Shown one piece after another: positions 24,640 to 36,585 of a stretch of 64,000 nucleotides of DNA (position 1 is the stretch's first letter; each line of letters begins with the position of its first letter). The stretch comes from Turritopsis dohrnii (Eukaryota; Cnidaria; Hydrozoa; Anthoathecata; Oceaniidae). Made by a program: the position numbers and the translations under genes. Under the pieces are notes generated by a model. That model ran no database searches and was not told the origin of the DNA. It worked only from the letters and a program-made list of their open reading frames with translations. Where the stretch lies: contig BQMF02000297.1 of assembly GCA_027922465.2 (NCBI GenBank), positions 62,001 through 126,000 of the forward strand, in the 5' to 3' direction.

Positions 24640-26094
24640 ATGGCGACCCAGCAACTGGAGACAGAGCAGCATGACCATGAGGAAGATTTTTCTGTACAAG
24701 AAGAAAACGCATATTTTCAAACTTTGTTAGTCAGTGATAGCACGGCGATACAAGAAAACCATCCCACAACAGCACTGACTCAATTTAGGGATGCATCGCA
24801 GATCTCCAAGAATTGGGAGGTTGATTTAGGTCAGACGGTCAGACGATATGATTGTTTGTGGAACACAACCAGTAGGGCTTTCAAGGAAACACCAAAAAAA
24901 TCTGAGGCATGGAGAAGAATCTCAATGAAATTAAACGTGGAAGGTTAGTAAAATAAAAACACTAAATACAATTTCTTGATATTTCTAAAATAAAGATCAG
25001 GCAATAAACAAATAACAAAAATAATAGTTAAAATTACTCTCCCTCCACTCCGGCATTAGAATTTCTATTTTACATTTTATTTTCCCATTGACAAATTGGT
25101 GGAATTGTTGACATTATCAGTGTGATTTGCACGATGTTTTCCATGATGATAGTATCATATAAAACAATCAAGCATGGCTAACAACAAAAAGTAAATCCTT
25201 CAATTTAGAAACAAACAGCCAGAGAATATCAGATTTAATAAAAAAACATTTTTTTCTAATTGTATTTTAGAATTTTTACAATGTGTTTTATTAAATCTAA
25301 ATACCTTCAGATATAGCTATGTTTTTTTTCTTTCTGTACATGTATTTGATACTCAAAAAGAGTCGCAAAAAATGCTAAGGCAAAAACAAGTGAGCAAAAT
25401 AAAAAATGTGCTTTCACCAAAGACTTGCTGCTGTTCATTTTCTTTTTATTTTGTAGTGAAAATTATTCAGAATACGTGGGATAAACTGCGAGAAAATTTT
25501 AGAAAAGCTTTAAATCGGCGGAAGAAAGCAACAAAATCTGGAGCTAGTGGTAATCCAATATCAACTTGTCGGTTTTTTAAGGAACTGTCTTTCTTGACAG
25601 ATATCATTGGTGTTAGAAATACGCAAAGTAATTTACAACCAGATATCTTCACACCGCCTGCATCCCCTGCTGTAGAAAATCCCCTGTATGATTATCAATC
25701 AGATTTTTTCAATCACTTGTCACCCTCGAATCCAGCTTGTTCACAAGAATCCACACCTGCAGCTAAGAAATTGTTCTTTTCAGCAACGTCTAGTCATACC
25801 ACATCGATTTCAGAAAGTCCAGGTGCCATACAAACGATGAAACCGATTAATGCTTCAAGAGAACACAATAGGAAACGAAAGCCAGAACCTGACTCACTGC
25901 AGGTTGTATTAGAAAGAGCAATTCAAGCAGATGTTCAGAAAGCAAATGAAACAGCAAAAGAAAGTGTTGATGAAGATGAACTTTTTTGTAAAAGTCTGAT
26001 ATCCTCTTTCAAGAGGCTTTCCAGAAAAAAAAATAAAAAAGCGAAAATCAAGGTCATGGAAATTTTTATTGAAATGGAGAGCGACAGTGACTAA
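24640..26094 (+). CDS. Harbinger partner protein with MADF domain (313 aa, two exons)
   Basis: Exon 1 is 24640-24943 and exon 2 is 25457-26094; the G/TG junction keeps the frame through TTTTATTTTGTAG. The start at 24640 (AAAATGG) is the first ATG after an acidic-free upstream region and gives the usual domain position. Residues about 60-150 form a MADF (Myb/SANT-like) DNA-binding domain: VRRYDCLWNTTSRAFKETPK, AWRRIS, NTWDKLRENFRKALNRRKKA. The C-terminus has an acidic-hydrophobic patch DEDELFCKSLISSFKRLSRK like the short interaction motif of MADF/BESS proteins. In Harbinger elements this partner brings the transposase to the nucleus and element ends (established for the family). The reading frame is intact. 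Confidence 0.88.
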
Positions 26095-26723
26095 TTGTTT
26101 GGTTTCTGTTTTAGTTTCTTTTTTATGCCTTTGTTAAAGATTTTTTGAACTCAACTACTATATTACTCAAAAACTGTTAAGAAGATTTCAGATGGAAAAT
26201 TTCAAGTGCATGCCCATTTTAGTTTTATGTTCTATTTTTAACTACACACATATACAGGGATCGCGGAGCAGGGGGGCTATAGCTCCCTCAAAATTTATCG
26301 TAAACAGTAATTTTTGCATATAATGGAGGTTTTTTTGAAATGTTTTACCTAAAATATGGCAACTTTTCTTGGTCCTAATTAGTCAGATCCCCCAAACAAA
26401 ATTCTGCTCCATGCTCCCTGATATAATAAGTAATATTTTTGAGTAGCTAGTATATTTGATATTTCATGCCTCTTCTGTTTCGTTGAAAAGTTTATATTTT
26501 GTTATACACTTTTTTTCTATAAACAACTTGACTCTCAAGTTTTAGCCCCGAAAGTTACATTATACTTTGAGGTTTGGAAGTCAAGGCTCGACCAGCCTAG
26601 TTTCTTTGTTGCTTGTAGAAAAAATAGTGAAGTTTAAAGAAAACCGAAGTGTATAAGTAACGAAAGTGTATAAGTAACGAAACGTTCTGTAGTATTTCTG
26701 TCAGTTAATTGTCAAGCTTCTTA

Positions 26724-27989
26724 TCATTCATCAAATGAATTAGTAGTACTGGTCACCATTTCACGATATAATTCTCTAACGCATTTTGCGTTCCGGCTGT
26801 AATTGTTAGATCCTAGTTGTCTCCGTATGTTTGACAAGCCTTCATAATCTCTAACTTCGTCATGCCAACCCCCATCTTGCAAACCATTAGGTGTCTCGTG
26901 ATCGACAAACGTAGGAGGACAATACCGGTTACGTGATTCGAACTGACGTCCATGCATTAGAAAGTTATGCAAAGCAGTAGCGGCTTTAGTAACATTGATT
27001 ACAACTTCTTCTTTCGCAACGATTGGTCTCCTGAATATTCTGCATCTGGCCGCAAGTATTCCAAAACTGTTCTCAATGATTCTTCGTGCACGAGAAAGAC
27101 GATAGTTGAAAATTCTCTCTTTGATTGCGAGAACTTCACGAGGATACGGCTTCATTAGGTATGTTTTGAGCGGAAATGCCTCATCTCCAACTAAAACATG
27201 AGGGCATTTGATTTCTGTCCCTGGCAATTCTGTAGGGTCAGGGACGTGCATGAGATTTGATTCAAAAGCAATTCCCATGTCACTATTTCCAAATACACCA
27301 CCGTCACTATTTCTTCCAGTGTCACCAATGTCAAGGAGAATAAATTCATAGTTGGCATTACATATAGCCATTAAAACAATAGAATGAGACTTCTTATAAT
27401 TAAAAAAATAAGAACCCGATCTTGCTGGCGCCTGCATTATTATATGCTTTCCATCCATAGCTCCAATGCAGTTGGAGAAGTTCCATTTTCTGTCAAATTC
27501 ATCGGCAACTGCTCTCTATTCAGCTTCGTTTTCCGGGTGAGAAATATACTTTTCAGCCAATAAAATGTTCCAAATGGCAACACAAGTTTCATTAATAATT
27601 CTCCCTATAGATGTTGGGCTTATTGGGAACATGCCAGCTAAGTCAACCTGAGAGGTGCCGGCAAAAATATATTTTAGCGTCACCGTTAATCTCTCACTAG
27701 GTCCAATTGCTTCACGTTTGACTGAAGATTTTGTTATTGCTGGAGCAACTAATCGCAACAGCTGCTCATATTTTGTTGGTGTCATTCTGAAAAACTTAAA
27801 AAAGTACTCTTCATCATGTAGCTTCATATCTTTAACTAACAAATTGAATGCACCTTTAGTTTTTCTTTCCTGAAATAGCTGCCTAACCCACATTCTTTTT
27901 CTATACCTACGATTCTTTTTTTCTTTTAAATAAATCCATAATATCAGATACAAAGTTCTTCTGCTGAGTTTACTAAGAAACGCCGTCAT
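26724..27989 (-). pseudogene. Harbinger DDE transposase with one nonsense codon
   Basis: This is an intronless 1,266-bp frame broken only by a TAG at 27516-27518, between HPENEAE and RAVADEF, where relatives have Trp. The order is an N-terminal helix region (RMWVRQLFQERKTKGAF), HTH-like block (GPSERLTVTLKYIFAGTSQV, PTSIGRIINETC), then the DDE_Tnp_4 core. The core has GAMDGKHIIMQAP (D), CPHVLVGDEAFPL (D) and ARRIIENSFGILAARCRIF (E). All three catalytic residues are present. The family's enzyme cuts and pastes the element into TWA sites, which matches the TAA duplication. About 420 residues, normal for the family. The rest of 26100-26720 between the genes is non-coding. Confidence 0.88.
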
Positions 27990-28122
27990 ATTTGTTTATG
28001 TTCTGAATGATTTTCCCGCGCGCTTTTCTGAGTGGAAATTAATTTTTCCTGTTTGTCCTTTCCTGTTTCCCGTTTCCGTTCCCGTTCCCGTTGAAAAAAC
28101 GTTAAGTGGAAATTCACCTTAA

Positions 28123-29149
28123 CAGGGGCCACTGAAGAAGATTTTCCATCTCTCAAATTCATTGTCCAGTGGTGGATTTTTTCAGTGAGAATTGATGAAG
28201 TGTATACGGTGTGTACCTTTAAATCTTTGCACAAAACCCTTTACAAAGTAATTGCACAGTCATCAATTCTCTCCATCATTGCGTTCTTTAAATCTCAGCT
28301 CACGACATGGTAAGACCACCAATGGCAAGCTATGTAGGTGCGCTGGATTTGACGGAAATGTGTTTTAGGAGATGATATTGCTTAGTGAAAACCGTCTTTG
28401 AGAAATTAATTTTTCACAGTGATCAATCATCTCCTTCAGTTTGTTTTACTACATAGCTTCCGCCTACGCACCCCAAAATACAACCTGTGCATTAGTAACT
28501 TTAATAAACACACTTGAAAGAGCAAAAAGGTGGCTGGGCATCATTTCGTGGAAACCGTCTTTGAGAAATCCTAATTTGTATTTTAAAAATAAACTGCTGC
28601 GCAAGCTGTACAAAGTCTTTTCACTAGCGTTGGGATTTGAAGTACTCAAAGGCAATTTACATTTAGCATTTGTTAAAATTTAAAAACATTTCTAGTGTAG
28701 AGTGTAGTATAGATTACATCTTGGTTCAGATATGCGATGTTGTTGTTTTGAAATTTCGAATTTTGTTGAATGTTGTGGTCTAGGTAATGGTGCTGTTGAA
28801 TCTCACCGCACAGAGTTCAACGGTACGTGCTGTGCATCCGCTTTCACTCTGTAAAATAGAATTAGATCGATTGAAGATGCAATGCAATGGTTCCCAATAA
28901 TGAAAATATCTAAAGCCAATATGGAAGAAACACTTGTCACCCTTTTATTTAAAAATCTCTAGGTGTTCCAGATAAAGAATTTTTAGTTCGCTATCAACAC
29001 TGGAGTTTCGAAGAGAAAAACCTTTTAATCGGAAGATCTGAAACATATCAAAATATTCATAATACATCTTTCACAATACGGTATATGCAGAACAAAAGTT
29101 AAATTGTGCTTACAGGAAAACAACAAAGATTGCATGGAATCCTTATCCC
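28123..29149. other. No gene recognised
   Basis: The 80-residue plus-strand ORF at 28441 has no feature I recognise. A fragment of the GTGTGCATCCGC repeat family lies at about 28826-28860. Confidence 0.45.
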
Positions 29150-29570
29150 AACGTAAATAAAAGCCAGATGGTTGCGGAGTCTGAGTAACTGATAAGCATC
29201 TGGTCAGGGAATCCAAATTTGTCAGCAATCTATTACCGGGTGATGTTGTTCTGACTGATGGTTGGTTTGATATTGATTAACTTGTTGCTGAAGTTGGTGC
29301 AAGTGTTGAAATATCAGCAATTACACATGGAAAGCATCAACTGAGTCAACAAGAGCTATTGCCAATGTACGAATTCATGCAGAAGGAGTTATTGGTGAAA
29401 TTAGACAAAAGTTCACCATGCTAGAATGTTTAGTCATGACAAGACCTGGACAAGATTTACCTATGTTAGATAAAATTGCCACTGTGGCATTTGCTATCAC
29501 TAACTTATGTCCTTCAGTTGTTCCTAATGAACAAACTAAAACAGCTATGTATAAAAAACATTAATGGCAA
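29150..29570 (+). pseudogene. IS5-like DDE_Tnp_4 transposase, C-terminal remnant
   Basis: Plus-strand blocks read VTDKHLVRESKFVSNLLPGD with VVLTDGWFDID (29194-29279, containing the family's second catalytic D). After a TAA, ANVRIHAEGVIGEIRQKF and IATVAFAITNLCPSVV follow (29366-29525), where the family places its last catalytic acid (E in HAE). It is a different lineage from the copy at 11140. Only the C-terminal half is visible, with stops and frame changes. Confidence 0.75.
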
Positions 29571-29989
29571 CTTACATAATGATTGTGTCTTTTAGAAGTC
29601 TTCCATTTACAGTTGCTGGTTAATTGGATATCTAAAGAAAAATGGCTATTTTCATAGCCCACATATTAAAAAAAAACATTATTTCGGCAATATTTTATCA
29701 GAAATCAGTTTGGTTCATGTATGCCCTGACCTGGGATCGAACCTGGATTACTTGAGGTTAACACTAGTGTCTTACAACCAGGATGTAAGTATAGTAAGTT
29801 TAAATAATAATTGGTTTTTACTAAGAATAAGCCATAAGTAATGTTTTTTCATAATTATATTCACTCTTCCATAGAGCAAGGATAAGCATAATCATGATCG
29901 GTTGAAACAGTCTCTGGTGTTGCTTGTCTGAAAGAATAACAGAATTGAAAAAGGTATTACATTTTCTCAAGTGACTGATCCATAAAGGC

Positions 29990-30720
29990 TCATCAAATGG
30001 TATGTTTCTGTCCATAAGAGAAAAAGGTATGACTTGATTTTAGTGATAGCCATTTATGGTTGTACTTGAAAATAATATTGGTGATTCTTTTTTAAATAAA
30101 CAGCAGTTTCAGATTTTTACAGTTAACATGAAGATGGTAATTCATCAAGTGTATGGTGACGCAAGGTATATGGACATTTGATCACCAACAAATGATCAGG
30201 GCAGCAAGAACACTTTATGATTCTATCTGGAGTAGCACCAAGGTATGGATGATCTGAATAAGGAAACAAACCACATGCGACGACATGTAGGTTGACATGG
30301 TTATGACTTTCCATATTATAGCTGTTTTCTCATGTTTTATTACCCCATTCTGTGCACTTTGAAGTGAATTTATATGTAGATGGATAGCAAATTGTTTTAA
30401 TGAGACTTTTGGCAAGATTCAAAAGAGATGTTGACATGAATGATTTAAATTTTCAATCTGTAATTCTTCCAGCACAAAACAGAAACCAAGAATGTGACTG
30501 ACTACGAGTTTCTTCCTCAACAGAAGCAATCTGCTCTTTGGTAGCAGCTAATTTATCATGATGAGTGCTGCAATAACTTTGGATATCATTTAATGGTAAC
30601 CCAATCAAACATTTGTCAAATAATTCTGTCAGAACAAGTGTAATTTTTCTGATAATGTTTTTGGCTTATATTCATGACTTAATCCAAGATAGACAGACAA
30701 AACAGCAGGTTTAGTTGAAA
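29990..30720 (-). pseudogene. YqaJ-type nuclease fragment, broken
   Basis: On the minus strand, blocks read LFDKCLIGLPLNDIQSYCST and EQIASVEEETRSQSHSWFLF (about 30640-30480). They are followed by SDHPYLGATPDRIIKCSCC, LLVIKCPYT, and further on NHQYYFQVQ (30260-30075). This matches the YqaJ/lambda-exonuclease-like fold: D in the TPD block, E-x-K in the next, Q in the last. Here the E of E-x-K is V. Several stops occur. YqaJ genes of this type are common as TE cargo or host copies in cnidarians (recall). Confidence 0.65.
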
Positions 30721-31975
30721 AATTTGTCAGCTGGTGCTTTCCAAACATTTTTTTGCCCTTTATTTGATGAAGATGATGATGCAGTAGTAGAATAGGGATC
30801 CATCACTTTATTATCCAATATTTTATTTGAGTAGCAGATGAAGTGAAATCAATGTTTGGCTGCAGCATACTGAATTGATTTTTTTTATGATAGTGATATA
30901 AGGCCTAAGCAGGTTCTTGGGTTGCGTTTTGTTTCTGTTGCAATCTCACTGCAGCCTCAACAAAAGTATAATGGAGGCTACATGAGAACAACTTTAACCC
31001 AAGCCTGCTATACATGTACAATGGCAGCAACAGATTTCTCCATCGCTGTTGCAAATTATCCAAGAAGACACCGGTTTCTCACTAAGGCGTTGACTATTAA
31101 GAAGCCTTGCTGGAATAACAATGAAAGTTTTGTTTTCCGTGGTGTGTTGAAAAGTTTGAACCTTTTAAAACCACCATGGGTAAGAAACTATTGTAGCAAA
31201 CTTTTATAATTCTTGAAGTCTTTCATATTATAAAAGAGGCTGGATCCAAGAACAAGGTAATTCACCATGTCAATGTAGGTGAGAGGAGGAAATCAATTAA
31301 GATCAGAATTCCATTCTTGATCAGGGATTTGGTACGGTTCTTGATTACCAATTAGTGAAATTTTCTCTTCGTACCTTCTGCAAGCAACAGGTAATAAATT
31401 GAAGTAAGACAAAATGATTATAAGGAAACTTTCAACCAACATTACGCGACTACCAACTTTAGTTTACAACACTGCATGAGGTCTTCTAATTACTACCAGG
31501 ATGGTGGATTTTCCTCATCATGTTGCATTATGGTCCAAATCGTAAAAGCCTCTATTTACCCATCTTGTGGAACTTCTAAGGGAATTACAAAAGCAGTAAA
31601 TTACCAGAAGTCCCTTGTAGGGAGTTTTTGTTTTTGTCCAGGTAAATCTGATACTTTTGAGGAGCTGACCTTAAAGCTCTCACCAAAGATTTCGTTATAG
31701 GAAGGGTATGAGGTGCTAAAATATGTGAAAAGGGATCTTGTATTTAAGCTGTTTTACATCTTTATCAAGAAAGCATTTAAATTGGCTAACAGCCTTAACA
31801 CACGACTTAGGATCTAGCAGAAAGAGTTTTTAACAACTCTAAGAAAAGTTAAAAACAATTGGTCAGTTTTCTATTAAAACTTCAGGATCAAACGCAACTA
31901 CTGACTTAGTAAAGAAGACCCAATGGGACTGGAAATGAGAAAATTACAAGCTTCCTTCTTAAATTCAGTTATTTC
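30721..31975. other. No gene recognised
   Basis: Short ORFs on both strands, none with motifs I recognise. A serine-rich minus-strand stretch near 30800-30740 could be the upstream end of the YqaJ fragment. Confidence 0.4.
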
Positions 31976-34453
31976 TTAAACAACATCTTTTGGAAATTCA
32001 TCATTTTGGCACCTACATCCTAAGCAATCATACCTATCCACATCGTCGACAAAAGTTTCTGATTCCCCTATTAATTCACAAATTTGGTGATACCATTTTG
32101 CACAGGTATCACACTGAACCCACTCAATATTTTTGTCAAAACGAGTAATCAGGCACAAGCTGCTCGCACACTACCCAATATTTTTGCGACCGCTACCACA
32201 CCGATTTGAGGAATTTTTTGCAATATTTTGCAGCTCATTCAAATCACCATTCAATGCCGCACGTAACCTGGCCTGTAAATTAATTAGATCAATAAATTGG
32301 CAACCTAAGTGCCTTAAACCTACCCTGGCTTCCTTAAGCAAAACGCTTTTCGCCGCCCATTCACCTGACCTGTTAAAATCTAAGGACACAGAGGCTGCAT
32401 CGCGCGCATCCAACTCGCGGCACTTTTTCATTAGTAACTCGAATAATTTAAGGGTGATTCCCAACATAATATGCAGCACAGGGGGAACAACATTGGCTAA
32501 TGTTGTTATGGGGAAGATCACTGGCCTGACAATACTATCATGATACTTACCAGTTTTCCTTAGGTTCCCACCTTGCCTATCCTCACATAGATTTTCATTG
32601 TAGCATTCCTCTAACGACTCGATTGTGCGCAAAGGAATGTTACAACGAGAAGGTGTATGTGGGGAATCAGCATGGTTTCGTAGAGACTCCAATTTAACAT
32701 AGTCCTTCACACTAGGATAAGTCGCAGCAGATCCCTGGCGACCAAGGACATCATCGATAAAGTGGAAGTCTCCTCCAAGGAAAACTTTCACCCTACGCTC
32801 ATCTAGAAGGAATGTTGACGACTGTATTTCCTGCAGAACAGCACGATATGGCCTGAAAACACGCGCCATGTTTTCAGGACAATCGGACCCCTGAAAGATG
32901 GAGAAAAGATGCACATTGAAGACCGACCCAGAGGAGAGGCTATTCACAATTTCAAAGTGAAACTTCATGTGCTTCCCACCCTTATCCCCCCAAATAAGAG
33001 CCATACTTCGTTCCCAAAGTCATCTTGCCTTAGATGATTGCGCACTTTCAAATCTCCCCACACCTCCCGGAGGAAGGACTTCAAATCCCTGACCCGGAAA
33101 ACCGGCACAGGAGAACAGGTAGCATCATCCCCACCACTTCACATAAGAAGACGTTCTACAGATATAGAAGCCTTATCTACGTGGCGGGTCAACTTGGCCT
33201 GCTCTGCCCACATCTTTGGTTCGGAAGGGAGGATAGGGCAATTCAGGTTGGTCAGCATGGGCCGCAGCTTACGAAATGCAGCCGTCGGCATTCGGAGGTT
33301 CACCTGCAAGTCCACCGCGTCGCACACAGACAAATTTCTTACGCATGTCCCTGATAACCCGGCATCTGCTTCACCAGGTGATTCACGACTGCCTTCATAT
33401 CTTCTTCTTTTGATGAACCTGAAATGATAGAAACTAAGCGCGTGACGAGGTTGGATCTTCGCCACAGCTCTGTGTCCTTGATTTGGGAAGCGGGCTTACC
33501 ACAAGTCATCTTAGCAAAAGTATAAGACTTAGCCTGCTTATGTTTCACATCACCATCTTTCCTGCGTAAGATGAAACCCTTAAAGATCGATGATGTGCCG
33601 ATGTCACTGCCGTCCTGGATGGAGGTAATCACAATGATATGGCGCTCATTGTGACCCGTGCACCGGCAAGCACCAACAGTGACATCAGAATTATTTGCAA
33701 TTTTTCTTGGAGCTTTCTGACCTAAAGAAATTCTTCCCTTACCAGATGCGAACTTTTTTTGTGCTGCCTTAAGCTGAAGTTCCAAATCTTTAAGTTTGCC
33801 ACTGAGATTCAAGAGACAACATTTTCGACTCAAGATCCTCATTCCTAGCACATAAAGAGAGGGCCTCAGCTTCCAGCGTGCACATTCAAATTTGCGGTGA
33901 GATCCACATGCTGACCTAGCTCAGAAATCAATGAATCGATTTGATTCTTCGATTCCTGGTCCTTAATCGTAAAGCTTTGGAGCCGAGCCTCATAAATTTC
34001 TTGTTGTCCCTTAAATGGGTCTGCATCTGCGCCTTTTGATTTCTTAGGTTGTGGCTATCCAGCGCTGGCAGTTGTATCATCCTGAAAGAAAGGCACTCCT
34101 GTGTTGTTATCTTGATAACAACATTTTTTTTCCCTGAAATTAATCAATTGTGCCTTTATTTTAGACACGCCTGGCATATCAAAATCAACTGGGAGCAGGT
34201 GGCCCAAGAACTTATGTAATGTTACATAACTCCCAAGAAATTGGTTTAAAAGAAAGAACATTACCCCAAATGTAATTTTCTTTGGTTCCCCCACCCTAGA
34301 AACAAAAGGAAAATTTTCTTCATTGGACCAAGTTTCCTTCCACCCTATGGCCTCTTTGAAAGTTTGCTCCTTTTGTTTAGATCCCATACCCAACACTAAC
34401 AATGTAAAAAGGGATAAAAAATAGATGAAAAGGACAACGAAAATACCCTTCAT
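31976..34453 (-). pseudogene. Broken TE-linked gene with complete PHD finger, copy 2
   Basis: Same coding blocks and same frame breaks as copy 1: 34453-34055, 33851-33339, 33357-33139 and 33004-32171. Here the 3' end is complete. The PHD finger continues past the repeat edge as CDTCAKWYHQICELIGES, VDDVDRYDCLGCRCQ, and ends at the stop at 31976. The Cys/His order (C-x2-C ... H-x2-C ... C-x2-C) is that of a PHD finger, normally a reader of histone tails. The central GGDKGGK and GGDFHF motifs are intact within their frames. Because both copies share the inactivating changes, this gene was already dead when duplicated. Confidence 0.72.
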
Positions 34454-34725
34454 CTACTTATAAATCACTCTCAAAATATATTCCACAACATATAACGGCA
34501 CAGGACAAACAAATTTTGCACTATCACAATACGATTTTCGCGGAAGATTGACAAATTCAGTTAAGTTAGAACGAAATCACTTAGCTTTCTATCTTTCAAA
34601 CTTCTGAGCGAAAGGCTCATCTGAAGAAAGTTCGGACATTTAATTACATTTCTTTTGTCCTTATTATTCAAATGTTCTGCAAATGTGCCGTCTATAATTG
34701 GAACTCTTTCTGATCGAACAAGCGA
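32053..34725 (-). repeat. Large direct repeat, copy 2 (2,673 bp)
   Basis: Matches 3021-5693 without indels; the substitutions noticed include 32320 (C for A), 32740 (C for T) and 34095 (A for G). Its low-coordinate edge lies inside a continuous PHD-finger frame, so this copy keeps more of the parent locus. At its other edge the sequence joins a different coding frame (34692-35684). Confidence 0.95.
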
Positions 34726-35684
34726 TATTCTTTTATCAAACGTTGCTTTAGTTCGCTTCTATAACGAGAGTCCTCGACGCCTAAGCCATAAATCTGGTGT
34801 AGTATTTTGATAGATACGGGGGTTTGCTGTCCGATCACGACGTCTTCCACATAGTCCATAACTTCCTGGAAATTAGATTTTTCATAAGTAGAGGATGAAC
34901 CACTTGGCGGTGGTGGTGATGTTACTGCAGTGACTGAATGGCCAAATGTGAATTGTTGGTAACAAACTTGATGTACCTGGAATTCTTTAGCGATGAGGTC
35001 TAAACTTTCTATTTGGCTATACATTTCTGGATCTTTTTGCTGTGCAGCTGATTTTATGGCTGCCTGGCCATTCATTGTTGTTATTTTGTACGGTGTGTAA
35101 CGTTTATTGCGTACGGTTTTTCGTTTAGATTTGCAAATTTGGCATACGCTTGGGAACATTTGAACATTCTTTGATGAGTTTGGAGAATCCTCAAACAGTT
35201 CATGCTGAGCAGGTGGAGGACTTGATAGGCGAGCTGATTTCTTTCTTTGGCTGATTCCTGCATCCTTGAATTTTTTGTTCCCAAGTATGACGGTAAACCT
35301 ATAAATAAAATAATGTGAGAAAAAAACGAACTAAAAAACAATCTGAAGCTACGAAAATCAATTGAGTGAGTCGCCCTTGTTAGATACACAGTTAAGTCAA
35401 TACAAAGCTGCATTGCCGATAACCATATTTAAGTAAATCGTTCTATTTGCCTAATTCATCACTACATACAGTTCATAACATGGGTCTAAGTGAACGCCAT
35501 GCTCCTCTTGCTTCAGGTTCTCAGGTATTTGTTTGATTTGATATTCGTGAAGTTGGCTTCCCCCGATTTCCAAACGTTTTTCTCTAGCATCAAGTATTCT
35601 TCTTATATTAGTTTCAGACACAGACTTTATCTGACTGTAATTAGATTGGTTTTCATAATGTATTATGAATTTCAAATTACTCAT
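34692..35684 (-). pseudogene. N-terminal part of a second TE-linked multi-exon gene
   Basis: Exon 1 is 35684-35470 (MSNLKFIIHYENQSNYSQIK ... EEHGVHLDPCYE). Exon 2 starts at 35298 and the CT/G junction keeps the frame (TVILGNKKFKDAG). Exon 2 then has CQICKSKRKTV, YTPYKI, IKSAAQQKDPEMYSQIESLD, LIAKEFQVHQVCYQQFT, suggesting a Cys/His zinc site (C-x2-C ... H-x3-C). I recall many cnidarian and mollusc proteins starting this way ('HGVHLxPCY' and 'AKEFQ-H-CY'). They are about 1,000 residues long, uncharacterised and high-copy. This one stops after about 236 residues, right at the edge of the large repeat (34725), so it is a fragment. Confidence 0.65.
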
Positions 35685-35689
35685 TTTCA

Positions 35690-36585
35690 CTAAAAAATAA
35701 AAAGTATGCAAAGTAATATATGAGTGCCAATAACTTGAATAAACATTGCCGTCTACAATTTGTGATCTGGATAATACACATCAGGCTCCTCCTTTCTAAT
35801 AAACTTCTCAATATCTGCCTTTCTTGAACCTACTTATGAAAATTGAATGTACGGAATTCTTTTATTTCTAAGTTCATTTCTCGACAATTACTGTCAAGAA
35901 GCTCATTAGAGTACAGTTGCATTTTTGCCCGGGCTTGCCTGGTAAATAAGGTATCCTTTACATTCAAACTAGAATCAACCTCAGAAACCAATGTGTTTGC
36001 CTTTTTTCATCCAGATCAGTTTCTTGGTATTCTAAATCATGAAATACAAGAAAATAAACTCAAAAAAGCCTAGTTTATGGACATTATTTAACAAATTTGT
36101 ACAAAATATCACGTTTTTTTCAGTTTTTGACATTTTCCGGTCTGTAAAATACACGGTAGACATGCAAAGTTGTTAAAAAGTTGTTGAATTAATTTTCGAT
36201 GTATGGAGGGTACTTCTGTAGATTTTGAAGCATTTTCAAAGGATATTTCAAAAGTTATTCAAGTTTTTACAGACCCACCCCAGGCAAATTAGCCACACAT
36301 TAAATCTGTGACCCCCCCTTACTTTCATGGCCTATAAAAACCAAAGGCAAGCACTTTGACCCAAAAACCATCTTGAAATACTAACTAGGTATGTGTAGTA
36401 GTGTGAAAATAGCAATGAAAATTTTTCTAGTGAAAGGTGGTAGGTTGGCCTCTATTTGCCTGGACTACAAAGCAGTGGAGAAATTTGTAGGTTTTCACAA
36501 AATTATGACTGCTTATATAACTCTACATAATATCTCCTATACCTCAAACACAAAATCATAACATTAAATTTCTCAATATTATCGT
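35690..36585. other. No gene recognised
   Basis: AT-rich DNA downstream of the CACTA-like transposase. It probably holds that element's left end, but I could not identify a terminal inverted repeat with confidence. Confidence 0.4.

Larger units (their letters stand above)
24362..28119. mobile_element. Nearly complete PIF/Harbinger transposon
   Basis: A 3,758-bp element has inverted ends starting AGGTG(G/A)ATTTCCACTTAAC, followed on both sides by a T-run and three or two tandem CGGGAA units. It is flanked by the 3-bp duplication TAA (24359-24361 and 28120-28122), the known Harbinger target. It carries the two expected genes facing each other: a MADF protein on plus (24640-26094) and a DDE transposase on minus (27989-26724). 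Only one nonsense codon mars the pair. This is the best-preserved DNA transposon in the window. Confidence 0.92.
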
